From JAKQHY01 sp034429475 (GTDB lineage Bacteria; Chloroflexota; Anaerolineae; B4-G1; SLSP01): 15,947 bases of DNA. Made by a program: the position numbers and the translations under genes. Position 1 is the stretch's first letter, and each line of letters begins with the position of its first letter. Positions 1 to 6,799 of this stretch are shown here, piece by piece. The notes beneath the pieces are model-generated. The model ran no database searches. It was not told the origin of the DNA and saw only the letters and a program-made list of their open reading frames with translations. Location of the stretch: NCBI GenBank assembly GCA_034429475.1, contig DAOUGD010000079.1:1-15947 (forward strand), read 5' to 3'.

Positions 1-3000
1 AGCCTGAAGGTGACGAATAGGACAGCGAACTGGCAAGGCGCCGCCACCAACGTGCTCAGCCTGTTGGAGGTGGGAGCTACCTATGTCATCAGTGGGTGTA
101 CACGCCTGGTCGCGGGGCAGGCTGTCACCGAAACCCAGACGACTATCACGATGAAGCAGACCGTTGGGGGAACAGATTCGTATCTTGGATTCGCCCCCAC
201 CGGAGCAACGGAGGTGACACCTGACGGCTGGACTTGTGTGGAGGGGACGTATGAATATGCCGAAGAGGCCACCGAACTGACCCTCTACGTGCAAAGCGCC
301 TCGGCCACCGCCTCGTTCTACATTGACGATGTCACCATCATGATGACCGAAGCGCCGCCGGTGCAGGAAGTCAACATCTTCCACGGCTTCGAGGATGGCA
401 CGACCCAGGGATGGGGCGCGCGCGGTTCGGTGAATGTGGAAAACAGCACCGAGGTAGCCCACGGCGGCACGCACAGCCTCAAGACCAGCGGACGCACAAA
501 CACCTGGAACGGGCCGGTGCTGGATATCCGCGATGTGGTCACGGTAGGCGTACAGTATGACGTCTCCGTGTGGGCCAGGCTGGCGTTGACTGAGACGACC
601 ACCGATATGCGCGTCAGCGTCGAATTCAAGCCGGCCGGCATCCCGACTTCGACGTATCAGACGGTGATCAACAACGCGCCAGTATCTCCTGATGGCTGGA
701 CGCAATTCGCGGGCAAGTACACCCTCGCCCAGGAAGTGGATTATCTGACCATCTACCTGGAAACCGCTTCCTCCCCCACCACCACTTTCTACATTGACGA
801 CTTCTCGTTCAGCAACAGCACCCACCCGCCGATTCAAACCGACATCCCCTCCGTGTACGAGACCTACGCCGACCACTTCATCGTCGGGGCGGCGCTGGAA
901 ACGGACGGCATCGCCAGCACGCGCCACGAACAACTGATGCTGAGGCACTTCAACAGCGTCACGGCCGGCAACGCGATGAAGCCCGGCCCCATTCACCCCA
1001 GTGAGGACGTATACAACTGGACCAACGCCGACATGGTGGCGAATTTTGCGCGCGACAACGGCCTGTATGTTCACGGCCACACGTTGGTCTGGCACAGCCA
1101 GGCGGCCGAGTGGATGTTCAAGGACGCCAATGGCGACCCGCTGGAGGCGACGCCGCAGAACAAACAACTGCTGTTGGATCGTATGGAGGCCCACATCCGC
1201 ACGGTGGTGCCTCGCTACAACGACGTAGTCAACGTCTGGGATGTGGTCAACGAGGTCATTGATCCCGCTGAGGATGACTGTCTGCGCCGGAGCGAATGGT
1301 ACCGACTGGCTGGCACTGACTACATTTCGGTGGCCTTCCAGATCGCGCACGAAATGGCGCCCACCGCCACGTTGATCCTCAACGACTACGGCGAGACCAG
1401 CCCGGCCAAGCGCCAGTGTATGTACGACGTGGTCAAAAACCTGCAAGACCAGGGCGTGCCGATTGACGGCATCGGGATGCAGATGCACATCAACATCCAG
1501 AACCCGACGGTGCCGGCCATCGAGGAAACCATCGAGATGTTCGCCGAACTGGGCGAGGTCCACATCACCGAACTGGATATGAGCATCTATCCCAACGATA
1601 CCGACAAATACACGACCGTACCGCCCGAAGTGTTGATCAAGCAGGGCTATCGTTACAAGGCCATCTTCGAAGCGTTGCGCCGCCAGGGAGCTGAGGGCAC
1701 AGGGAACCTCCAGTCGGTGACGTTCTGGGGGCTGGCCGACGACGCCACCTGGCTCACCTGGTTCCCCATCGAGCGCATCAACCTGCCGCTGCTCTTCGAC
1801 GAGGAGTTGCAGGCCAAGTGGGCCTACTGGGGCATCATTGACCCCAGCAAGTTGCCGGTGTTCATCCAGGAACAACTCGTTTCCAAAGCCACCCCCGTCC
1901 TGGATGGGGCGACGGAAGCGACGTGGGATATGCTGCCCTGGATCGAAATCCCCGCTGCCGGGACGCTTTCGGCCACGTTCCAAACCCGGTGGGACGAAGA
2001 CTATCTCTACGTGATTGTGGACGTCCACGACGCCACCGAGAGCACGGAGGACAAGGTGGAGGTCTTTGTGGATGAAAACAACGCCAAGACCACTACCTAT
2101 GATGCGGACGACCACCACTACACGTTCCCCAGCCAAACGATGATGATGCACTACGTCATGGTCACCAACACCCACGGCTACGTGCTGGAAGCGCGTGTGC
2201 CGGTGTCGGTCGCGCTCGCGGCCGGCGGACGCGTCGGCTTCGACATCCGCGTCACCGACAGCGCCCATCCGACCGAGCCGATCTCGTGGAACGATCCGAC
2301 GCACAGCCAGAACACGAACCCCGCGCAATTCGGCACGCTGATTCTGATTGACGCGATCAAGCTGACGACGGCGATCCAGGGCACGCCGGTCATTGACGGC
2401 CGCGACGAGGCCGTGTGGGCCAACGCCACGGAAATCAAGACCAACGTCTGGGTGATGGGCAGCAGCGGCGCAACCGCCAAAGTCAAGACGCTGTGGGACG
2501 AGAATCACCTGTACGTCTACGCGGTGGTGTCCGACACGCTCTTGAGCAAAGCCAGCGCCAACGCCTGGGAAGAGGACTCCATCGAGGTCTTCGTGGATCA
2601 GAACAACGCCAAGACCGCCAGCTACGAGACCGACGACGGGCAGTATCGCATCAACTTCGACAACGAGCAGAGCTTTGGCGGGGCGGCCTCGGCGGCTACA
2701 CTGACCAGCGCGGCGCGAGTTCTCAGCGGGAATGAGACCTTGCTCCTGGATGGCGCGTACATCGTCGAGGTAGCGATCACGTTGACCCACGTGACGCCGG
2801 CGCCGGGCGTCTTTATCGGCTTTGACTTCCAGGTCAACAATGATGAAGACGGCAACGGCTCGCGCGACAGTGTGGCAATCTGGAACGACCCGACCGGGCA
2901 ATCGTACCAAAACACCTCGCGGATCGGCGTGCTGCAATTCGTGGCGGCGCCGACTCCGCCTCACATTTACCTGCCCCTGGTCATGCGCGTGGCTCCCTGA
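1..3000 (+). CDS. Secreted modular GH10 endo-beta-1,4-xylanase, 5'-truncated by window edge
   Basis: The reading frame is open from base 1 and the first codons (S-L-K-V) already belong to a carbohydrate-binding fold, so the true start and any signal peptide lie upstream. Counting base 1 as residue 1, I see a partial CBM4/CBM22-type module (about 1-113, ending FYIDDVTI), a second copy (about 120-272, ending FYIDDFSF), and a GH10 catalytic domain (about 280-630). Two CBM9-like modules follow (about 630-785 and 787-982), each with a V-D-G and a FVD-x-NNAKT motif. Catalytic residues are visible: acid/base Glu418 in WDVVNE and nucleophile Glu524 in HITELD. The substrate-binding HGHTLVWHSQ is present too. 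The enzyme should cleave xylan outside the cell. The order of modules resembles thermophilic xylanases such as Thermotoga XynA. The C-terminus carries IYLPLVMR at residues 989-996, followed by V-A-P. No frameshift is seen. Function is secure; the exact CBM family numbers are not. Confidence 0.95.
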   Translation, partial: SLKVTNRTANWQGAATNVLSLLEVGATYVISGCTRLVAGQAVTETQTTITMKQTVGGTDSYLGFAPTGATEVTPDGWTCVEGTYEYAEEATELTLYVQSASATASFYIDDVTIMMTEAPPVQEVNIFHGFEDGTTQGWGARGSVNVENSTEVAHGGTHSLKTSGRTNTWNGPVLDIRDVVTVGVQYDVSVWARLALTETTTDMRVSVEFKPAGIPTSTYQTVINNAPVSPDGWTQFAGKYTLAQEVDYLTIYLETASSPTTTFYIDDFSFSNSTHPPIQTDIPSVYETYADHFIVGAALETDGIASTRHEQLMLRHFNSVTAGNAMKPGPIHPSEDVYNWTNADMVANFARDNGLYVHGHTLVWHSQAAEWMFKDANGDPLEATPQNKQLLLDRMEAHIRTVVPRYNDVVNVWDVVNEVIDPAEDDCLRRSEWYRLAGTDYISVAFQIAHEMAPTATLILNDYGETSPAKRQCMYDVVKNLQDQGVPIDGIGMQMHINIQNPTVPAIEETIEMFAELGEVHITELDMSIYPNDTDKYTTVPPEVLIKQGYRYKAIFEALRRQGAEGTGNLQSVTFWGLADDATWLTWFPIERINLPLLFDEELQAKWAYWGIIDPSKLPVFIQEQLVSKATPVLDGATEATWDMLPWIEIPAAGTLSATFQTRWDEDYLYVIVDVHDATESTEDKVEVFVDENNAKTTTYDADDHHYTFPSQTMMMHYVMVTNTHGYVLEARVPVSVALAAGGRVGFDIRVTDSAHPTEPISWNDPTHSQNTNPAQFGTLILIDAIKLTTAIQGTPVIDGRDEAVWANATEIKTNVWVMGSSGATAKVKTLWDENHLYVYAVVSDTLLSKASANAWEEDSIEVFVDQNNAKTASYETDDGQYRINFDNEQSFGGAASAATLTSAARVLSGNETLLLDGAYIVEVAITLTHVTPAPGVFIGFDFQVNNDEDGNGSRDSVAIWNDPTGQSYQNTSRIGVLQFVAAPTPPHIYLPLVMRVAP

Positions 3001-3065
3001 GAATCCGGGGCAAATGATCACGCCGCCGGGCTTTGCAGTTCAAGTTGTAGTAGATGAAAAATGTG

Positions 3066-3101
3066 ATTTGCGGTTGCGGGCGATCGCCCGCAACCGCAAA
3101 T
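3066..3101. repeat. 36-base perfect palindrome centred on GCGATCGC
   Basis: The left half (3066-3083) is the exact reverse complement of the right half (3084-3101), with no spacer. The core is the octamer GCGATCGC, flanked by GCGGTTGCGG-type arms. It lies 65 bases after the xylanase stop and about 20 bases before the -35 box of the tRNA promoter. As RNA it could form a very stable hairpin of up to 16 pairs, but no T-run follows (next bases are TCATGAC), so it is not a classical intrinsic terminator. It could protect the xylanase mRNA 3' end, block transcription, bind a protein as DNA, or be one copy of a dispersed palindromic element. Only this copy is seen in the window. Confidence 0.85.
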
Positions 3102-3122
3102 TCATGACCCGTTAACCCACGC

Positions 3123-3150
3123 TTGCCATCTTAGTCGTTTTGCGTATAAT
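3123..3150 (+). promoter_or_regulatory. Sigma-70-type promoter for tRNA-Thr
   Basis: A -35 box TTGCCA (3123-3128, 5 of 6 matches to TTGACA) and a perfect -10 box TATAAT (3145-3150) are separated by 16 bases. Transcription should begin near 3157, a few bases before the mature tRNA 5' end at 3164. This is the strongest promoter match noticed in the window. Confidence 0.75.
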
Positions 3151-3163
3151 GACTTCGCAAGAG

Positions 3164-3236
3164 GCCATCCTAGCTCAATCGGCAGAGCAGACGCTTCGTA
3201 AGCGCCAGGTTTTGGGTTCAATTCCCAAGGATGGCT
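3164..3236 (+). tRNA. trnT: tRNA-Thr, anticodon CGT
   Basis: A complete cloverleaf folds: acceptor stem 3164-3170 with 3229-3235 (seven perfect pairs), D arm GCTC/GAGC (3173-3176 and 3185-3188), anticodon loop TTCGTAA (3195-3201) with anticodon CGT at 3197-3199, a five-base variable loop (3207-3211), and T arm TTGGG/CCCAA (3212-3216 and 3224-3228). The discriminator is T3236 and no CCA is encoded, so CCA must be added by nucleotidyltransferase. CGT reads threonine codon ACG. One oddity is an A-C mismatch at the second anticodon-stem pair (3191 with 3205). The gene has its own promoter just upstream and a terminator just downstream. Confidence 0.95.
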
Positions 3237-3242
3237 CTGAAC

Positions 3243-3271
3243 AGCCCCAAGTATGATGGGGCTTTTTTTTT
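3243..3271 (+). terminator. Rho-independent terminator of tRNA-Thr
   Basis: The stem AGCCCCA (3243-3249) pairs perfectly with TGGGGCT (3257-3263) around a seven-base loop. An unbroken run of nine T residues (3263-3271) follows. It begins seven bases after the tRNA end and stops 17 bases before the next gene's start codon. Confidence 0.92.
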
Positions 3272-3277
3272 AGGTGG
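3272..3277 (+). promoter_or_regulatory. Ribosome binding site deciding the ResB-like gene start
   Basis: AGGTGG lies directly after the terminator T-run and 11 bases before ATG 3289. An upstream in-frame GTG at 3274 falls inside this site and has no site of its own, so the ATG is preferred. Confidence 0.6.
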
Positions 3278-3288
3278 ATAGACAACCA

Positions 3289-4365
3289 ATGCGCGGACGG
3301 CAAATTGCAGAGCGAGTGTGGGAATGGCTAGGCGCGGAGAAGCGATTAAGAGAGCTGATCGGCGCCTTCCTCCTGCTATACCTTCTGCTGCTCGTCATCC
3401 CGCAGTCCCCCGTCCCGGCGGCTGCGGAACCATCCTTCACTCGCTGGCTGGCCGAATTGCGCCCCACCCTGGGCGCGTGGCTCGCCCCCCTCGCCGCCTT
3501 GAGCCTCTTCACCATACGCACCTCGTTATGGATGCGCGGGGCGTTGATGGTGTTGGGGATCGTCACCCTGGTACGATGGGCAAATCTGAGGGAACAGTGG
3601 TCGTCCTGGGCGAAGGGACAACGCTGGCGGCAGAGCAGTATCATTGCCGGGGGCTTGCTCTTCATCGGCGGCTGGAGCGCCTATATGTTGTGGGGGTGGG
3701 CCGAACCCGACCTCATCGCCTGGCCTCACTCGCCCCTTGTTATCTCCGAGCGAGGAATAGTAGTTTTTACTGAACCAGGTATCCCTCTCTTGACCTGGCG
3801 GTATGGATTGTATTTGACTCCGCAAGGTCACGCCCCAGGATTGGAAGTGCGCGCCTTTGACACCCAAGCGCAAGGTACACCGACTGTACCGCTAACCCTC
3901 TCTCTCACCGTGCGCAGCACCCCAGAAGATGTTTTGTTGTTGACCTTCCCCCCCCAATCCCCCGAAGCCTATTTCACCATCCCCTCCACCGATTTGATCT
4001 TCCGCATCAGCCAATCCACCAACACGAATGACCCGCGTCTACAGCTCCAGGCTTACCGCAGCGCCAGCGGCGCCCCCGTCACAGAGGAGCAATTCAACGC
4101 CGATAAAGATTTAATCATAGACACAGTGCGGGTACAAATCCATTACGCTATGCTGCCGCGCCTCACGGCCATCTACAATCCCGGCGCGCTTTTCCAAATC
4201 CTTGGCAGCGGCCTGTTTATGGGAGGAAGCCTCTGGCGAAGTCGGAAAAAGGCAGAGGAAGAAATCCTGCCGCCGGCGGAGGAAGTGTTGCCGGAAGCCC
4301 TTCCAAAGGATGTTGATGGCACGCAGGCGGTTGCCGCAGACATCACTCGTGAAACTAAGCTGTGA
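3289..4365 (+). CDS. Membrane protein, ResB-like (cytochrome c biogenesis family), tentative
   Basis: A 358-residue protein with an N-terminal membrane segment (about 22-38, followed by V-I-P-Q-S-P), one or two hydrophobic segments at about 62-98, another at about 117-136, a soluble region of about 160 residues rich in beta-type sequence (about 140-298), a last hydrophobic segment (about 299-316), then a charged tail. The pattern of first helix, IPQ, W-L-x-x-L-R-P, L-F-T-I-x-x-S-L-W and a further helix resembles ResB/Ccs1 proteins, which hold haem for cytochrome c maturation together with ResC/CcsA. No ResC/CcsA neighbour is present and conserved haem histidines are not obvious, so it could be a diverged ResB relative or an unrelated membrane protein. 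Start chosen at ATG 3289 because AGGTGG precedes it. It sits immediately after the tRNA terminator with no visible promoter of its own. Confidence 0.7.
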   Translation: MRGRQIAERVWEWLGAEKRLRELIGAFLLLYLLLLVIPQSPVPAAAEPSFTRWLAELRPTLGAWLAPLAALSLFTIRTSLWMRGALMVLGIVTLVRWANLREQWSSWAKGQRWRQSSIIAGGLLFIGGWSAYMLWGWAEPDLIAWPHSPLVISERGIVVFTEPGIPLLTWRYGLYLTPQGHAPGLEVRAFDTQAQGTPTVPLTLSLTVRSTPEDVLLLTFPPQSPEAYFTIPSTDLIFRISQSTNTNDPRLQLQAYRSASGAPVTEEQFNADKDLIIDTVRVQIHYAMLPRLTAIYNPGALFQILGSGLFMGGSLWRSRKKAEEEILPPAEEVLPEALPKDVDGTQAVAADITRETKL

Positions 4366-4406
4366 GCTTCACGCATCACATTTCACGTTTCGACGAGCAA
4401 AAAAAT

Positions 4407-4413
4407 AAGGAGG
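4407..4413 (+). promoter_or_regulatory. Strong Shine-Dalgarno site of udk
   Basis: AAGGAGG lies five bases before ATG 4419. It decides the start against the in-frame GTG at 4362, which overlaps the previous gene's stop and would add 19 residues not typical of the family. Confidence 0.85.
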
Positions 4414-4418
4414 AAGGT

Positions 4419-5042
4419 ATGCAGCCAATTATTTTCGGGGTAGCCGGCGGCACGGGGTCCGGGAAAACGACGGTGGCGCAACGGATCCTGGAACTGGTCG
4501 GCGCCGATAAGGTGGCGTTTGTGCCGCACGATGCGTATTACCGCGACTTGAGCCATCTCCCGCCGGAAGAACGCAAAGGCTTTAACTTCGATCACCCCGA
4601 TGCGCTGGAGACGCCCCTGATGGTGCAGCAGCTCAAGCAGCTACGTGCGGGACGCGCCATAGACATTCCCGTCTACGACTTCAAAACCCACACTCGCACG
4701 ACCAAAACTATCCACATAGAGCCGGCGCCGATTATCCTGGTCGAAGGTATCCTCATCCTGGCCGAACCGGAACTGCGCAAGCTCTGCAACGTGCGGCTGT
4801 TTGTGGATACCGACGCCGACATCCGTCTGATCCGTCGCCTCCGCCGTGACATCCAGGAACGCGGACGCACCGCCGAATCGGTCATCGAACAATACCTGAG
4901 CACCGTCCGCCCGATGCATCTGGAATTTGTCGAACCCAGCAAGCGGCACGCCGACATCATCATCCCGGAAGGCGGTTTCAACGAAGTCGCCATCGAGATG
5001 ATCGCGGCGCGCATCCGCAGCCTGCTGGCCGGCGAAAAGTAG
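4419..5042 (+). CDS. udk: Uridine kinase
   Basis: A 207-residue cytosolic nucleoside kinase, the normal length for bacterial Udk. It phosphorylates uridine and cytidine to UMP and CMP in pyrimidine salvage. The Walker A loop GGTGSGKT is at residues 10-17. Also visible are HDAYYRD (37-43) and FNFDHPDAL (55-63), typical of the uridine-binding region, PVYDFKTHTR (84-93), the VEGIL strand (108-112), DTDAD (130-134), and the lid region RRDIQERGR (142-150). The start at ATG 4419 follows a strong AAGGAGG site. The gap to the upstream ResB-like gene is 53 bases, so the two may share a transcript. The next gene begins 66 bases downstream after a possible promoter, so this gene may end its transcription unit. 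It appears to be an ordinary housekeeping gene. Confidence 0.96.
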   Translation: MQPIIFGVAGGTGSGKTTVAQRILELVGADKVAFVPHDAYYRDLSHLPPEERKGFNFDHPDALETPLMVQQLKQLRAGRAIDIPVYDFKTHTRTTKTIHIEPAPIILVEGILILAEPELRKLCNVRLFVDTDADIRLIRRLRRDIQERGRTAESVIEQYLSTVRPMHLEFVEPSKRHADIIIPEGGFNEVAIEMIAARIRSLLAGEK

Positions 5043-5061
5043 CAACGCAGTTTTAGGAGTC

Positions 5062-5078
5062 TATAATCGTGGTAGAAT
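5062..5078 (+). promoter_or_regulatory. Possible -10 boxes upstream of the amino-sugar operon
   Basis: TATAAT at 5062-5067 and TAGAAT at 5073-5078 lie in the 66-base gap between udk and the acetyltransferase gene. Neither has a convincing -35 box at 16-18 bases, so this is a weak call based on the -10 matches and the gap's position before a three-gene operon. Confidence 0.3.
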
Positions 5079-5096
5079 GAACGACAATCTATTTTC

Positions 5097-5104
5097 AGGG
5101 AGGG
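5097..5104 (+). promoter_or_regulatory. Ribosome binding site deciding the acetyltransferase start
   Basis: AGGGAGGG lies just before three candidate starts: TTG 5106, GTG 5109 and GTG 5121. Measured from GGAGG (5099-5103), GTG 5109 has a five-base spacer, while TTG 5106 has only two, so GTG 5109 is the best start. Confidence 0.65.
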
Positions 5105-5108
5105 ATTG

Positions 5109-5720
5109 GTGCGCAACAACGTGAGAATTCACGCGACCGCTGAGGTCGCCGACAGCGCGGAAATCGGCGAGGGCACTGGCATCTGGCATCAGTGCCAGAT
5201 ACGGCAGGATGTGCATATCGGCAAGAACTGCATCCTGGGCAAGGGCGTCTATGTGGATTTCGGGGTGCGCCTGGGGGATAACGTCAAGGTACAGAATTAC
5301 GTCTCGATTTATCACGGCGTTGAAATCGAGGATGGCGTCTTCGTTGGGCCGCACGTCTGCTTCACCAACGACAATCTGCCCCGCGCCATCAACCCCGATG
5401 GCTCGTTGAAGGGCGCCGATGATTGGGTGGTGGGCAAGATTTTGATCAAGCGCGGCGCAGCGTTGGGCGCCAATTCCACCATCCTGCCAAAAGTTGTTGT
5501 GGGCGAGTGGGCGATGGTGGGCGCGGGCAGCGTCGTCACCAGGGATGTGCCGGCGCACGGCCTGGTCGTCGGCAACCCGGCACACCTGATCGGCTTTGTG
5601 TGCGCGTGCGGCCACCGGCTGACCGCCGACTATGAGGAAGACGCCGCGATGATCGCGCGTTGCCCTGAGTGTAATGAAACGATCTCTATTCCACTAGAAA
5701 CCTGGAGGAAAGTGCAATGA
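5109..5720 (+). CDS. wbpD: UDP-amino-sugar N-acetyltransferase, WbpD/WlbB type
   Basis: A 203-residue left-handed beta-helix acyltransferase. Hexapeptide-style repeats run through about residues 5-155, for example the turns around IGKNCILG, LGDNVKVQN, FVGPHVCFTND and the final VGAGSVVTRDVPAHGLVVGNPA. The FTND loop near residues 85-88 is typical of the WbpD/WlbB branch. These trimeric cytosolic enzymes transfer acetyl from acetyl-CoA to the 3-amino group of a UDP-2-acetamido-3-amino sugar. The C-terminus adds a CxC (165 and 167) and CxxC (185 and 188) pair that looks like a small zinc ribbon. The ATG of the aminotransferase overlaps its stop (ATGA, 5717-5720). The sugar (glucuronate or glucose form) cannot be fixed from sequence. 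Other hexapeptide acetyltransferases such as maltose O-acetyltransferases are less likely given the two partner genes. Confidence 0.88.
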   Translation: MRNNVRIHATAEVADSAEIGEGTGIWHQCQIRQDVHIGKNCILGKGVYVDFGVRLGDNVKVQNYVSIYHGVEIEDGVFVGPHVCFTNDNLPRAINPDGSLKGADDWVVGKILIKRGAALGANSTILPKVVVGEWAMVGAGSVVTRDVPAHGLVVGNPAHLIGFVCACGHRLTADYEEDAAMIARCPECNETISIPLETWRKVQ

Positions 5721-6799
5721 TTTCTATCGCGAAGCCCTTGATCGGGGACGAAGAGAAGCAGGCCGTCTTAGAAGTTCTGGATTCCGGCATGTTGGCGCAG
5801 GGGCCGCGCGTCAAAGCCTTTGAGGAAGCCTTCGCGGCCATGTGTGGCGTCAAGTATGCGATTGCGACCAGCAGCGGCACCACGGCGCTGCACGTCGCGC
5901 TGCTGGCGCACGGCATCGGGCCGGAACACGAAGTGATCACCACGCCGTTCACCTTCATCGCGTCGGCGAATAGCATCCTGTTCACTGGGGCGAAACCGGT
6001 CTTTGTGGACATTGATCCGGCCACCTTCAACCTCGATCCGGCGCTGCTGGAAGCTGCCATTACACCCCGCACGAAAGCCATCATGCCCGTCCACCTTTTC
6101 GGTCTGCTCGCCGATATGGATGCCATTCAGGCGATTGCGGATAAACACGGGTTGATGATAATTGAGGACGCCTGCCAGTCGCACGGCGCGGCGCTGCGCG
6201 GCAAACGCGCCGGGTCATTTGGCACAGGGACGTTCTCGCTGTACCCCACCAAAAACATCACGTCGGCGGAAGGCGGCATGGTTACCACCAACGACAGCCG
6301 GATCGCCGAGAATTGCCAGGTCATCCGCCAGCACGGGATGCGGCGGCGGTATTATCACGACGAACTGGGCTTCAACTTCCGCATGACCGACATCCATGCG
6401 GCGATTGGGTTGGCGCAGTTGCAGAAACTCGAGCGCTTCAACGCGCAGCGCCGCGCCAACGCGCAATTCTTGAGCGCAAACCTGCGCGGCGTTACCGTCC
6501 CTTACGTGCCGGAAGGCTATACGCACGTCTTCCACCAATACACGATCCGGGTAGGCGGCGGCCGGCGCGACGCGCTGCTTGAACACTTGAAAGCCAACGG
6601 CATCGGCACGGGCGTCTACTACCCCGTCCCGATCCACCAGCAGACCTACTATACCCAGGCGCTCGGCTACAATCAGGTGCTGCCCGAAGCCGAAAAGGCC
6701 GCGCAAGAAGTCCTCTCACTGCCAATTCATCCGGCGCTGAGTCAAGACGATTTGAACACCATCGTCAACACCATCAACGCTTTTATGGAGGCTGCATGA
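5717..6799 (+). CDS. wbpE: PLP-dependent sugar aminotransferase, DegT/DnrJ/EryC1/StrS family (WbpE-like)
   Basis: A 360-residue cytosolic fold-type I aminotransferase of normal family length. The PLP lysine is Lys179 in YPTKNITSAEGGM, and Asp151 in IIEDACQSHGA should contact the pyridine nitrogen. TSSGTTALHVAL (51-62) binds the cofactor phosphate, and GFNFRMTDIHAAIGLAQL is the usual dimer and active-site segment. In this operon it is expected to transaminate a UDP-3-keto-2-acetamido sugar to the 3-amino sugar, usually using glutamate. Its ATG overlaps the acetyltransferase stop by four bases (ATGA), and GGAGG lies just upstream (5703-5707). Its own stop overlaps the dehydrogenase start in the same way. 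Family membership is certain; the WbpE role comes mainly from the neighbours, since relatives act on many keto-sugars. Confidence 0.9.
   Translation: MISIAKPLIGDEEKQAVLEVLDSGMLAQGPRVKAFEEAFAAMCGVKYAIATSSGTTALHVALLAHGIGPEHEVITTPFTFIASANSILFTGAKPVFVDIDPATFNLDPALLEAAITPRTKAIMPVHLFGLLADMDAIQAIADKHGLMIIEDACQSHGAALRGKRAGSFGTGTFSLYPTKNITSAEGGMVTTNDSRIAENCQVIRQHGMRRRYYHDELGFNFRMTDIHAAIGLAQLQKLERFNAQRRANAQFLSANLRGVTVPYVPEGYTHVFHQYTIRVGGGRRDALLEHLKANGIGTGVYYPVPIHQQTYYTQALGYNQVLPEAEKAAQEVLSLPIHPALSQDDLNTIVNTINAFMEAA

Noticed and set aside
2178..2915. Long reverse-strand and alternate-frame open frames inside the xylanase gene
   Set aside because: They are shadows of the GC-rich coding frame, show no recognisable domain and have no ribosome sites.
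3164..3236. tRNA as an integration site of a genomic island
   Set aside because: No integrase gene and no repeated 3' end of the tRNA was found in the window.
4357..4369. Hairpin AAGCT-GTG-AGCTT spanning the end of the ResB-like gene as a terminator
   Set aside because: The stem has only five pairs and no T-run follows; the downstream bases lead straight into the udk ribosome site.
4366..4395. TTCACG/ATCACA-like short repeats before udk as a repeat element
   Set aside because: Copies are only six or seven bases and degenerate, so no repeat unit can be defined from this window.
4362..4418. GTG 4362 as the udk start
   Set aside because: It overlaps the previous gene, has no ribosome site, and adds 19 residues ahead of the conserved kinase start; ATG 4419 follows AAGGAGG.
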